From Aradus depressus (taxonomy: Eukaryota; Arthropoda; Insecta; Hemiptera; Aradidae): 64,000 nucleotides of DNA. The stretch is taken from NCBI GenBank assembly GCA_963662175.1, contig OY759227.1, positions 6,046,501 to 6,110,500 of the forward strand, given 5' to 3'. How positions within the stretch are numbered: the stretch's first letter is position 1; each line of letters starts with the position of its first letter. Position numbers and translations under genes: made by a program. Below are positions 1 to 14,000 of this stretch, one piece after another. The notes beneath the pieces are model-generated. The model worked only from the letters and a program-made list of their open reading frames with translations, searched no databases and was not told where the DNA came from.

Positions 1-3000
1 TCAGGAATACAACATGTGAAACTTCGTGACAATGCGACCAACCGTTAATGAGTTAGTTCTATATTTAGACTTAGGCCCCCCCCCCACAACCCCCCCTCCC
101 GTTCAAAACTTTGGGACGCCACACACCTTATTTTTCTATTTGGCCTTCAGGAATACTACATGGGAAACTTCGTGACAATGCGACCAACCGTTAATGAGCT
201 AGCTCTATATTTATACTTAGGCCCCCCCCCCCTATAACCCCCTCCTCCCGTTTAAAACTTTGCGACGCCACACACCTTATTTTTCTATTTGGCCTTCAGG
301 AATACTACATGTGAAACTTCGTGACAATGCGACCAACCGTTAATGAGCTAGCTCTATATTTATACTTAGGCCCCCCCCCCCACAACCCCCCCTCCCGTTC
401 AAAACTTTGGGACGCCACACACCTTATTTTTCTATTTGGCCTTCAGGAATACTACATGGGAAATTTCGTGACAATACGATCAACCGTTAATGAGTTAGCT
501 CTATATTTAAACTTAGCCCCCCCCCCTCAACCCCCCCTCCCATTTAAAATTTTGGGACGCCTCACACAATATTTTTCTATTTGGCCTTCAGGAATACTAT
601 ATGGGAAATTTCGTGACAATACGAGCAACCGTTAATGAGCTAGCTCTATATTTATACTTAGGCCCCCCCCACAACCCCCCCTCCCGTTCAAAACTTTGGG
701 ACGCCACACACCTTATTTTTCTATTTGGCCTTCAGGAATACTACATGGGAAACTTCGTGACAATGCGACCAACCGTTAATGAGCTAGCTCTATATTTATA
801 CTTAGGCCCCCCCCCCCATAACCCCCCCCCTCCCGTTCAAAACTTTGGGCCGTCACACCGCCTATTTTTCTATTTGGCCTTCAGGAATACTACATGTGAA
901 ACTTCGTGACAATCTGACCAACCGTTAATGAGCCAGCTCTATATTTATACTTAGCCCCCCCCATAACCCCCCCCTCCCGTTCAAAACTTGGGGACGCCAC
1001 ACACCTTATTTTTCTATTTGGCCTTCAGGAAAACAACATGTGAAACTTCGTGACAATGCGACCAACCGTTAATGAGCTAGTTCTATATTTAGACTTAGGC
1101 CCCCCCCCCACAACCCCCCCTCCCGTTCAAAACTTTGGGACGCCACACACCTTATTTTTCTATTTGGCCTTCAGGAATACTACATGGGAAACTTCGTGAC
1201 AATGCGACCAAACGTTAATGAGCAAGCTCTATATTTATATTTAGGCCCCCCCCCATAACCCCCCCTCCCGTTGAAAACTTTGGGACGCCACACACCTTAT
1301 TTTTCTATTTGGCCTTCAGGAATACTACATGTGAAACTTCGTGACAATGCGACCAACCGTTAATGAGCTAGCTCTATATTTATACTTAGGCCCCCCCCCC
1401 CACAACCCCCCCTCCCGTTCAAAACTTTGGGAAGCCACACACCTTATTTTTCTATTTAGCCTTCAGGAATACTACATGGGAAATTTCGTGACAATACGAT
1501 CAACCGTTAATGAGTTAGCTCTATATTTAAACTTAGCCCCCCCCCTCAACCCCCCCTCCCATTTAAAATTTTGGGACGCCTCACACAATATTTTTCTATT
1601 TGGCCTTCAGGAATACTATATGGGAAATTTCGTGACAATACGATCAACCGTTAATGAGCTAGCTCTATATTTATACTTAGGCCATCCCCACAACCCCCCC
1701 TCCCGTTCAAAACTTTGGGACGCCACACACCTTATTTTTCTATTTGGCCTTCAGGAATACTACATGGGAAACTTCGTGACAATGCGACCAACCGTTAATG
1801 AGCTAGCTCTATATTTATACTTAGGCCCCCCCCACAACCCCCCCTCCCGTTCAAAACTTTGGGACGCCACACACCTTATTTTTCTATTTGGCCTTCAGGA
1901 ATACTACATGGGAAACTTCGTGACAATGCGACCAACCGTTAATGAGCTAGCTCTATATTTATACTTAGGCCCCCCCCCATAACCCCCCCCCTCCCGTTCA
2001 AAACTTTGGGACGCCACACACCTTATTTTTCTATTTGGCCTTCAGGAATACTACATGTGAAACTTCGTGACAATGCGACCAACCATTAATGAGCTAGCTC
2101 TATATTTATACTTAGGCCCCCCCCACAACCCCCCCTCCCGTTCGAAACTTTGGAACGCCACACACCTTATTTTTCTATTTGGCCTTTAGGAATACTACAT
2201 GGGAAATTTCGTGACAATACGATCAACCGTTAATGAGCTAGCTCTATATTTATACTTAGCCCCCCCCCCCCCCACCGCCACCTCCCCTCCCGTTCAAAAT
2301 TTTGAGCCGTCACACCGCCTATTTTTCTATTTGGTCTTCAGGAATACTACATGTGAAATTTCGTGACAATCTGACCAACCGTTAATGAGCCAGCTCTATA
2401 TTTATACTTAGCCCCCCCCATAACCCCCCCCTCCCGTTCAAAACTTGGGGACGCCACACACCTTATTTTTCTATTTGGCCTTCAGGAATACAACATGTGA
2501 AACTTCGTGACAATGCGACCAACCGTTAATGAGCTAGTTCTATATTTAGACTTAGGCCCCCCCCCACAACCCCCCCTCCCGTTCAAAACTTTGGGACGCC
2601 ACACACCTTATTTTTCTATTCGGCCTTCAGGAATACTACATGGGAAACTTCGTGACAATGCGACCAACCGTTAATGAGCTAGCTCTATATTTATACTTAG
2701 GCCCCCCCCCCATAACCCCCCCCCTCCCGTTCAAAACTTTGGGACGCCACACACCTTATTTTTCTATTTGGCCTTCAGGAATACTACATGTGAAACTTCG
2801 TGACAATGCGACTAACCGTTAATGTGCTAGCTCTATATTTATACTTAGTCCCCCCCCACAACCCCCCCTCCCGTTCAAAACTTTGAGACGCCACACACCT
2901 TATTTTTCTATTTGGCCTTCAGGAATACTACATGTGAAACTTCGTGACAATACGATCAATTGTTAATGAGCTAGCTCTATATTTATACTTAGGCCCCCCC

Positions 3001-3379
3001 CACAACCCCCCCTCCCGTTCAAAACTTTGGGACGCCACACACTTTATTTTTCTATTTGGCCTTCAGGAATACTACATGGGAAATTTCGTGACAATACGAT
3101 CAGCCGTTAATGAGCTAGCTCTATATTTATACTTAGCCCCCCCCCCCCCCCCAACCACCACCTCCCCTCCCGTTCAAAATTTTGAGCCGTCACACCGCCT
3201 ATTTTTCTATTTGGTCTTCAGGAATACTACATGTGAAATTTCGTGACAATCTGACCAACCGTTAATGAGCCAGCTCTATATTTATACTTAGCCCCCCCCA
3301 TAACCCCCCCCCCTCCCGTTCAAAACTTTGGGACGCCGCACACCTTATTTTTCTATTTGGCCTTCAGGAATACAACATG

Positions 3380-6300
3380 TGAAACTTCGTGACAATGCGA
3401 CCAACCGTTAATGAGCTAGTTCTATATTTATACTTAGGCCCCCCCCACAACCCCCCCTCCCGTTCAAAACATTGGGACGCCACACACCTTATTTTTCTAT
3501 TTGGCCTTCAGGAATACTACATGTGAAACTTCGTGACAATGCGACCAACCGTTAATGAGCTAGCTCTATATTTATACTTAGGCCCCCCCCCCCCATAACC
3601 CCCCCCCCTCCCGTTCAAAACTTTGGGACGCCACACACCTTATTTTTCTATTTGGCCTTCAGGAATACTACATGTGAAACTTCGTGACAATGCGACCAAC
3701 CGTTAATGAGCTAGCTCTATATTTATACTTAGGCCCCATCCCCACAACCCCCCCTCCCGTTCAAAACTTTGGGACGCCACACACTTTATTTTTCTATTTG
3801 GCCTCCAGGAATACTACATGGGAAATTTCGTGACAATACAATCAACCGTTAATGAGCTAGCTCTATATTTATACTTAGCCCCCCCCCCCACCCCCCCACC
3901 CGTTCAAAACTTTGGGACGCCACACACCTTATTTTCTATATGGCCTTCAGGAATACTACATGGTAAATTTATATTTATATTTATACTTAGGCCCCCCCCC
4001 CCACAACCCCCCCTCCCGTTCAAAACTTTGGGACGCCACACACCTTATTTTTCTATTTGGCCTTCAGGAATACTACATGGGAAATTTCGTGACAATACGA
4101 TCAACCGTTAATGAGCTAGTTCTATATTTATACTTAGGCCCCCCCCCCCACATCCCCCATTCCCGTTCAAAACTTTGGGACGCCACACACCTTATTTTTC
4201 TATTTGGCCTTCAGGAATACTACATGGGAAATTTCGTGACAATACGATCAACCGTTAATGAGCTAGCTCTATATTTATACTTAGCCCCCCCCCCCCCCCC
4301 CCCACCGCCACCTCCCCTCCCGTTGAAAATTTTGAGCCGTCACACCGCCTATTTTTCTATTTGGTCCTCAGGAATACTACATGTGAAATTTCGTGACAAT
4401 CTGACCAACCGTTAATGAGCCAGCTCTATATTTATACTTAGCCCCCCCCATAACCCCCCCCTCCCGTTCAAAACTTTGGGACGCCACACACCTTATTTTT
4501 CTATTTGGCCTTCAGGAATACTACATGGGAAATTTCGTGACAATACGATCAACCGTTAATGAGCTAGTTCTATATTTATACTTAGCCCCCCCCCCCCCAC
4601 AACCCCCCCTCCCGTTCAAAACTTTGGGACGCCACACACCTTATTTTTCTATTTGGCCTTCAGGAATACTACATGGGAAATTTCGTGACAATACGATCAA
4701 CCGTTAATGAGCTAGTTCTATATTTATACTTAGTACCCCCCCCCCCCCCCCCAACCGCCCCCCTCCCGTTCAAAACTTTGGGACGCCACACACCTTATTT
4801 TTCTATTTGGTCTTCAGGAATACTACATGGGAAATTTCGTGACAATACGATCGACCGTTAATGAGCTAGCTCTATATTTATACTTAGGCCCCCCCCACCA
4901 CCCTCCCGTTCAAAAACTTTGGGACGCCACACACCTTATTTTTCTATTTGGTCTTCAGGAATACTACATGTGAAACTTCGTGACAATGCGACCAACCGTT
5001 AATGAGCTAGCTCTATATTTATACTTAGGCCCCCCCCCACAACCCCCCCTCCCGTTCAAAACTTTGGGACGCCACACACCTTATTTTTCTATTTGGCCTT
5101 CAGGAATACTACATGGGAAATTTCGTGACAATACGATCAACCGTTAATGAGCTAGCTCTATATTTATACTTAGGCCCCCCCCACAACCCCCCCTCCCGTT
5201 CAAAACTTTGGGACGCCACACACTTTATTTTTCTATTTGGCCTTCAGGAATACTACATGGGAATCTTCGTGACAATGCGACCAACCGTTAATGAGCTAGC
5301 TCTACATTTATACTTAGGCCCCCCCCCACAGCCCCCCCTCCCGTTCAAAACTTTGAGACGCCACACACCTTATTTTTCTATTTGGCCTTCAGGAATACTA
5401 CATGTGAAACTTCGTGACAATGCGACCAACCGTTAATGAGCTAGTTCTATATTTAGACTTAGGCCCCCCCCCACAACCCCCCCTCCCGTTCAAAACTTTG
5501 GGACGCCACACACCTTATTTTTCTATTTGGCCTTCAGGAATACTACATGGGAAACTTCGTGACAATGCGACCAACCGTTAATGAGCTAGCTCTATATTTA
5601 TACTTAGGCCCCCCCCCCCCCCCCCCTATAAGCCCCCCTCCCGTTCAAAACTTTGGGACGCCACACACCTTATTTTTCCTATTTGGCCTTCAGGAATACT
5701 ACATGTGAAACTTCGTGACAATGCGACCAACCGTTAATGAGCTAGTTCTATATTTATACTTAGGCCCCCCCCACAACCCCCCCTCCCGTTCAAAACATTG
5801 GGACGCCACACACCTTATTTTTCTATTTGGCCTTCAGGAATACTACATGTGAAACTTCGTGACAATGCGACCAACCGTTAATGAGCTAGCTCTATATTTA
5901 TACTTAGGCCCCCCCCCCCATAACCCCCCCCCCTCCCGTTCAAAACTTTGGGACGCCACACACCTTATTTTTCTATTTGGCCTTCAGGAATACTACATGT
6001 GAAACTTCGTGACAATGCGACCAACCGTTAATGAGCTAGCTCTATATTTATACTTAGGCCCCATCCCCACAACCCCCCCTCCCGTTCAAAACTTTGGGAC
6101 GCCACACACTTTATTTTTCTATTTGGCCTCCAGGAATACTACATGGGAAATTTCGTGACAATACAATCAACCGTTAATGAGCTAGCTCTATATTTATACT
6201 TAGCCCCCCCCCCCACCCCCCCACCCGTTCAAAACTTTGGGACGCCACACACCTTATTTTCTATATGGCCTTCAGGAATACTACATGGTAAATTTATATT

Positions 6301-8020
6301 TATATTTATACTTAGGCCCCCCCCCCCACAACCCCCCCTCCCGTTCAAAACTTTGGGACGCCACACACCTTATTTTTCTATTTGGCCTTCAGGAATACTA
6401 CATGGGAAATTTCGTGACAATACGATCAACCGTTAATGAGCTAGTTCTATATTTATACTTAGGCCCCCCCCCCCACATCCCCCATTCCCGTTCAAAACTT
6501 TGGGACGCCACACACCTTATTTTTCTATTTGGCCTTCAGGAATACTACATGGGAAATTTCGTGACAATACGATCAACCGTTAATGAGCTAGCTCTATATT
6601 TATACTTAGCCCCCCCCCCCCCCCCACCGCCACCTCCCCTCCCGTTGAAAATTTTGAGCCGTCACACCGCCTATTTTTCTATTTGGTCCTCAGGAATACT
6701 ACATGTGAAATTTCGTGACAATCTGACCAACCGTTAATGAGCCAGCTCTATATTTATACTTAGCCCCCCCCATAACCCCCCCCTCCCGTTCAAAACTTTG
6801 GGACGCCACACACCTTATTTTTCTATTTGGCCTTCAGGAATACTACATGGGAAATTTCGTGACAATACGATCAACCGTTAATGAGCTAGTTCTATATTTA
6901 TACTTAGCCCCCCCCCCCCCACAACCCCCCCTCCCGTTCAAAACTTTGGGACGCCACACACCTTATTTTTCTATTTGGCCTTCAGGAATACTACATGGGA
7001 AATTTCGTGACAATACGATCAACCGTTAATGAGCTAGTTCTATATTTATACTTAGTACCCCCCCCCCCCCCCAACCGCCCCCCTCCCGTTCAAAACTTTG
7101 GGACGCCACACACCTTATTTTTCTATTTGGTCTTCAGGAATACTACATGGGAAATTTCGTGACAATACGATCGACCGTTAATGAGCTAGCTCTATATTTA
7201 TACTTAGGCCCCCCCCACCACCCTCCCGTTCAAAAACTTTGGGACGCCACACACCTTATTTTTCTATTTGGTCTTCAGGAATACTACATGTGAAACTTCG
7301 TGACAATGCGACCAACCGTTAATGAGCTAGCTCTATATTTATACTTAGGCCCCCCCCCACAACCCCCCCTCCCGTTCAAAACTTTGGGACGCCACACACC
7401 TTATTTTTCTATTTGGCCTTCAGGAATACTACATGGGAAATTTCGTGACAATACGATCAACCGTTAATGAGCTAGCTCTATATTTATACTTAGGCCCCCC
7501 CCACAACCCCCCCTCCCGTTCAAAACTTTGGGACGCCACACACTTTATTTTTCAATTTGGCCTTCAGGAATACTACATGGGAATCTTCGTGACAATGCGA
7601 CCAACCGTTAATGAGCTAGCTCTACATTTATACTTAGGCCCCCCCCCACAGCCCCCCCTCCCGTTCAAAACTTTGAGACGCCACACACCTTATTTTTCTA
7701 TTTGGCCTTCAGGAATACTACATGTGAAACTTCGTGACAATGCGACCAACCGTTAATGAGCTAGTTCTATATTTAGACTTAGGCCCCCCCCCACAACCCC
7801 CCCTCCCGTTCAAAACTTTGGGACGCCACACACCTTATTTTTCTATTTGGCCTTCAGGAATACTACATGGGAAACTTCGTGACAATGCGACCAACCGTTA
7901 ATGAGCTAGCTCTATATTTATACTTAGGCCCCCCCCCCCCCTATAAGCCCCCCTCCCGTTCAAAACTTTGGGACGCCACACACCTTATTTTTCCTATTTG
8001 GCCTTCAGGAATACTACATG
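3380..8020 (+). repeat. Two tandem copies of a 2.32-kb higher-order block
   Basis: The stretch from about 3380 to 5704 is repeated almost base for base at about 5705-8020, an offset of 2320-2325 bp or about 16 monomers. Rare marker variants recur in the same order: CAAAACATTGGG at about 3468 and 5793, a unit missing most of its middle (TGGTAAATTTATATTTATAT) at about 3960 and 6286, and CTTAGTACCCC at about 4730 and 7052. The copies differ mainly in C-tract length, so the duplication is recent relative to divergence between monomers. Confidence 0.85.
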
Positions 8021-11000
8021 TGAAACTTCGTGACAATGCGACCAACCGTTAATAAGCTAGCTCTATATTTATACTTAGGCCCCCCCCCCACAACCCCCCC
8101 TCCCGTTCAAAACTTTGGGACGCCACACACCTTATTTTTCTATTTGGCCTTAAGGAATACTACATGTGAAACTTCGTGACAATGCGACCAACCGTTAATG
8201 AGCTAGCTCTATATTTATACTTAGTCCCCCCCCACAACCCCCCCCTCCCGTTCAAAACTTTGGGACGCCACACACTTTATTTTTCTATTTGGCCTTCAGG
8301 AATACTACATGGGAAATTTCGTGACAATACGATCAACCGTTAATGAGCTAGCTCTATATTTATACTTAGCCCCCCCCCCCACCACCGCCACCTCCCCTCC
8401 CGTTCAAAATTTTGAGCCGTCACACCGCCTATTTTTCTATTTGGTCTTCAGGAATACTACATGTGAAATTTCGTGACAATCTGACCAACCGTTAATGAGC
8501 CAGCTCTATATTTATACTTAGCCCCCCCCCATAACCCCCCCCTCCCGTTCAAAACTTGGGGACGCCACACACCTTATTTTTCTATTTGGCCTTCAGGAAT
8601 ACAACATGTGAAACTTCGTGACAATGCGACCAACCGTTAATGAGCTAGTTCTATATTTAGACTTAGGCCCCCCCCCCCACAACCCCCCCTCCCGTTCAAA
8701 ACTTTGGGACGCCACACACCTTATTTTTCTATTTGGCCTTCAGGAATACTACATGGGAAACTTCGTGACAATGCGACCAACCGTTAATGAGCTAGCTCTA
8801 TATTTATACTTAGGCCCCCCCCCCATAACCCCCCCTCCCGTTCAAAACTTTGGGACGCCACACACCTTATTTTTCTATTTGGCCTTCAGGAATACTACAT
8901 GTGAAACTTCGTGACAATGCGACCAACCGTTAATGAGCTAGCTCTATATTTATACTTAGGCCCCCCCCACAACCCCCCCTCCCGTTCAAAACTTTGGGAC
9001 GCCACACACCTTATTTTTCTATTTGGCCTTCAGGAATACTACATGGGAAATTTCGTGACAATACGATCAACCGTTAATGAGTTAGCTCTATATTTAAACT
9101 TAGCCCCCCCCCCCCCTCAACCCCCCCTCCCATTTAAAATTTTGGGACGCCTCACACAATATTTTTCTATTTGGCCTTCAGGAATACTACATGTGAAATT
9201 TCGTGACAATCTGACCAACCGTTAATGAGCCAGCTCTATATTTATACTTAGCCCCCCCCCATAACCCCCCCCTCCCGTTCAAAACTTGGGGACGCCACAC
9301 ACCTTATTTTTCTATTTGGCCTTCAGGAATACAACATGTGAAATTTCGTGACAATCTGACCAACCGTTAATGAGCCAGCTCTATATTTATACTTAGCCCC
9401 CCCCATAACCCCCCCCTCCCGTTCAAAACTTGGGGACGCCACACACCTTATTTTTCTATTTGGCCTTCAGGAATACAACATGTGAAACTTCGTGACAATG
9501 CGACCAACCGTTAATGAGCTAGTTCTATATTTAGACTTAGGCCCCCCCCCCCACAACCCCCCCTCCCGTTCAAAACTTTGGGACGCCACACACCTTATTT
9601 TTCTATTTGGCCTTCAGGAATACTACATGGGAAACTTCGTGACAATGCGACCAACCGTTAATGAGCTAGCTCTATATTTATACTTAGGCCCCCCCCCCAT
9701 AACCCCCCCCTCCCGTTCAAAACTTTGGGACGCCACACACCTTATTTTTCTATTTGGCCTTCAGGAATACTACATGTGAAACTTCGTGACAATGCGACCA
9801 ACCGTTAATGAGCTAGCTCTATATTTATACTTAGGCCCCCCCCCCAACCCCCCCTCCCGTTCAAAACTTTGGGACGCCACACACCTTATTTTTCTATTTG
9901 GCCTTCAGGAATACTACATGGGAAATTTCGTGACAATACGATCAACCGTTAATGAGTTAGCTCTATATTTAAACTTAGCCCCCCCCCCCCTCAACCCCCC
10001 CTCCCATTTAAAATTTTGGGACGCCTCACACAATACTTTTCTATTTGGCCTTCAGGAATACTACATGTGAAATTTCGTGACAATCTGACCAACCGTTAAT
10101 GAGCTAGCTCTGTATTTATACTTAGGCCCACCCCCCATAACCCCCCCCTCCCGTTCAAAACTTTGGGACGCCACACACCTTATTTTTCTATTTGGCCTTC
10201 AGGAATACTACATGTGAAACTTCGTGACAATGCGACCAACCGTTAATGAGCTAGCTCTATATTTATACTAAGGCACCCCCCACAACCCCCCCTCCCGTTC
10301 AAAACTTTGGGACGCCACACACCTTATTTTTCTATTTGGCCTTCAGGAATACTACATGGGAAACTTCGTGACAATGGGACCAACCGTTAATGAGCTAGCT
10401 CTGTATTTATACTTAGGCCCCCCCCCCATAACCCCCCCCTCCCGTTCAAAACTTTGGGACGCCACACACCTTATTTTTCTATTTGGCCTTCAGGAATACT
10501 ACATGTGAAACTTCGTGACAATGCGACCAACCGTTAATGAGCTAGTTCTATATTTAGACTTAGGCCCCCCCCCCACAACCCCCCCTCCCGTTCAAAACAT
10601 TGGGACGCCACACACCTTATTTTTCTATTTGGCCTTCAGGAATACTACATGGGAAACTTCGTGACAATGGGACCAACCGTTAATGAGCTAGCTCTGTATT
10701 TATACTTAGGCCCCCCTTCCCATAACCCCCCCCCTCCCGTTCAAAACTTTGGGACGCCACACACCTTATTTTTATATTTGGTCTTCAGGAATACTATATG
10801 GGAAATTTCGTGACAATACGATCAACCGTTAATGAGCTAGCTCTATATTTATACTTAGGCCCCCCCAACAACCCCCCCTCCCGTTCAAAACTTTGGGACG
10901 CCACACACCTTATTTTTCTATTTGGCCTTCAGGAATACTACATGGGAAACTTCGTGACAATGCGACCAACCGTTAATGAGCTAGCTCTATATTTATACTT

Positions 11001-14000
11001 AGGCCCCCCCCCCCATAACCCCCCCCTCCCGTTCAAAACTTTGGGACGCCACACACCTTATTTTTCTATTTGGCCTTCAGGAATACTACATGTGAAACTT
11101 CGTGACAATGCGACCAACCGTTAATGAGCTAGCTCTATATTTATACTTAGGCCCCCCCCCCACAACCCCCCCTCCCGTTCAAAACTTTGGGACGCCACAC
11201 ACCTTATTTTTCTATTTGGCCTTCAGGAATACTACATGGGAAATTTCGTGACAATACGATCAACCGTTAATGAGTTAGCTCTATATTTAAACTTAGCCCC
11301 CCCCCCCCCTCAACCCCCCCTCCCATTTAAAATTTTGGGACGCCTCACACAATATTTTTCTATTTGGCCTTCAGGAATACTATATGGGAAATTTCGTGAC
11401 AATACGATCAACCGTTAATGAGCTAGCTCTATATTTATACTTAGGCCCCCCCAACAACCCCCCCTCCCGTTCAAAACTTTGGGACGCCACACACCTTATT
11501 TTTCTATTTGGCCTTCAGGAATACTACATGTGAAATTTCGTGACAATCTGACCAACCGTTAATGAGCTAGCTCTGTATTTATACTTAGGCCCCCCCCCCC
11601 CATAACCCCCCCCTCCCGTTCAAAACTTTGGGACGCCACACACCTTATTTTTCTATTTGGCCTTCAGGAATACTACATGTGAAACTTCGTGACAATGCGA
11701 CCAACCGTTAATGAGCTAGCTCTATATTTATACTTAGGCCCCCCCCCACAACCCCCCCCCCCCGTTCAAAACTTTGGGACGCCACACACCTTATTTTTCT
11801 ATTTGGCCTTCAGGAATACTACATGGGAAACTTCGTGACAATGGGACCAACCGTTAATGAGCTAGCTCTGTATTTATACTTAGGCCCCCCCCCCATAACC
11901 CCCCCCCTCCCGTTCAAAACTTTGGGACGCCACACACCTTATTTTTCTATTTGGCCTTCAGGAATACTACATGTGAAACTTCGTGACAATGCGACCAACC
12001 GTTAATGAGCTAGTTCTATATTTAGACTTAGGCCCCCCCCCCCCCCACAACCCCCCCTCCCATTCAAAACTTTGGGACGCCACACACCTTATTTTTCTAT
12101 TTGGCCTTCAGGAATACTACATGGGAAACTTCGTGACAATGGGACCAACCGTTAATGAGCTAGCTCTGTATTTATACTTAGGCCCCCCCCCATAACCCCC
12201 CCTCCCGTTCAAAACTTTGGGACGCCACACACCTTATTTTTATATTTGGTCTTCAGGAATACTATATGGGAAATTTCGTGACAATACGATCAACCGTTAA
12301 TGAGCTAGCTCTATATTTATACTTAGGCCCCCCCAACAACCCCCCCTCCCGTTCAAAACTTTGGGACGCCACACACCTTATTTTTCTATTTGGCCTTCAG
12401 GAATACTACATGGGAAACTTCGTGACAATGCGACCAACCGTTAATGAGCTAGCTCTATATTTATACTTAGGCCCCCCCCCCCCCATAACCCCCCCCTCCC
12501 GTTCAAAACTTTGGGACGCCACACACCTTATTTTTCTATTTGGCCTTCAGGAATACTACATGTGAAACTTCGTGACAATGCGACCAACCGTTAATGAGCT
12601 AGCTCTATATTTATACTTAGGCCCCCCCCCCACAACCCCCCCTCCCGTTCAAAACTTTGGGACGCCACACACCTTATTTTTCTATTTGGCCTTCAGGAAT
12701 ACTACATGGGAAATTTCGTGACAATACGATCAACCGTTAATGAGTTAGCTCTATATTTAAACTTAGCCCCCCCCCCCTCAACCCCCCCTCCCATTTAAAA
12801 TTTTGGGACGCCTCACACAATATTTTTCTATTTGGCCTTCAGGAATACTATATGGGAAATTTCGTGACAATACGATCAACCGTTAATGAGCTAGCTCTAT
12901 ATTTATACTTAGGCCCCCCCCACAACCCCCCCTCCCGTTCAAAACTTTGGGACGCCACATACCTTATTTTTCTATTTGGCCTTCAGGAATACTACATGGG
13001 AAACTTCGTGACAATGCGACCAACCGTTAATGAGCTAGCTCTATATTTATACTTAGGCCCCCCCCCCCACAACCCCCCCTCCCGTTCAAAACTTTGGGAC
13101 GCCACACACCTTATTTTTCTATTTGGCCTTCAGGAATACTACATGGGAAATTTCGTGACAATACGATCAACCGTTAATGAGTTAGCTCTATATTTAAACT
13201 TAGCCCCCCCCCCTCAACCCCCCCTCCCATTTAAAATTTTGGGACGCCTCACACAATATTTTTCTATTTGGCCTTCAGGAATACTATATGGGAAATTTCG
13301 TGACAATACGATCAACCGTTAATGAGCTAGCTCTGTATTTATACTTAGGCCCCCCCCCCACAACCCCCCCTCCCGTTCAAAACTTTGGGACGCCACACAC
13401 CTTATTTTTCTATTTGGCCTTCAGGAATACTACATGGGAAATTTCGTGACAATACGATCAACCGTTAATGAGTTAGCTCTATATTTAAACTTAGCCCCCC
13501 CCCCCTCAACCCCCCCTCCCATTTAAAATTTTGGGACGCCTCACACAATATTTTTCTATTTGGCCTTCAGGAATACTATATGGGAAATTTCGTGACAATA
13601 CGATCAACCGTTAATGAGCTAGCTCTGTATTTATACTTAGGCCCCCCCCCCCATAACCCCCCCTCCCGTTCAAAACTTTGGGACGCCACACACCTTATTT
13701 TTCTATTTGGCCTTCAGGAATACTACATGTGAAACTTCGTGACAATGCGACCAACCGTTAATGAGCTAGCTCTATATTTATACTTAGGCCCCCCCCCACA
13801 ACCCCCCCTCCCGTTCAAAACTTTGGGACGCCACACACCTTATTTTTCTATTTGGCCTTCAGGAATACTACATGGGAAATTTCGTGACAATACGATCAAC
13901 CGTTAATGAGTTAGCTCTATATTTAAACTTAGCCCCCCCCCCCCTCAACCCCCCCTCCCATTTAAAACTTTGAACCGTCACACCGCCTATTTTTATATTT

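Noticed and set aside
1341..1982. Long frames in the satellite (also 20431-21030, 24692-25288, 36837-37451) encoding ~49-residue repeats such as MGNFVTIRSTVNELALYLYL
   Set aside because: They arise because many monomers are 147 bp or sum to multiples of three and lack stops in one frame. They begin and end wherever C-tract length changes, and nothing suggests selection on protein.
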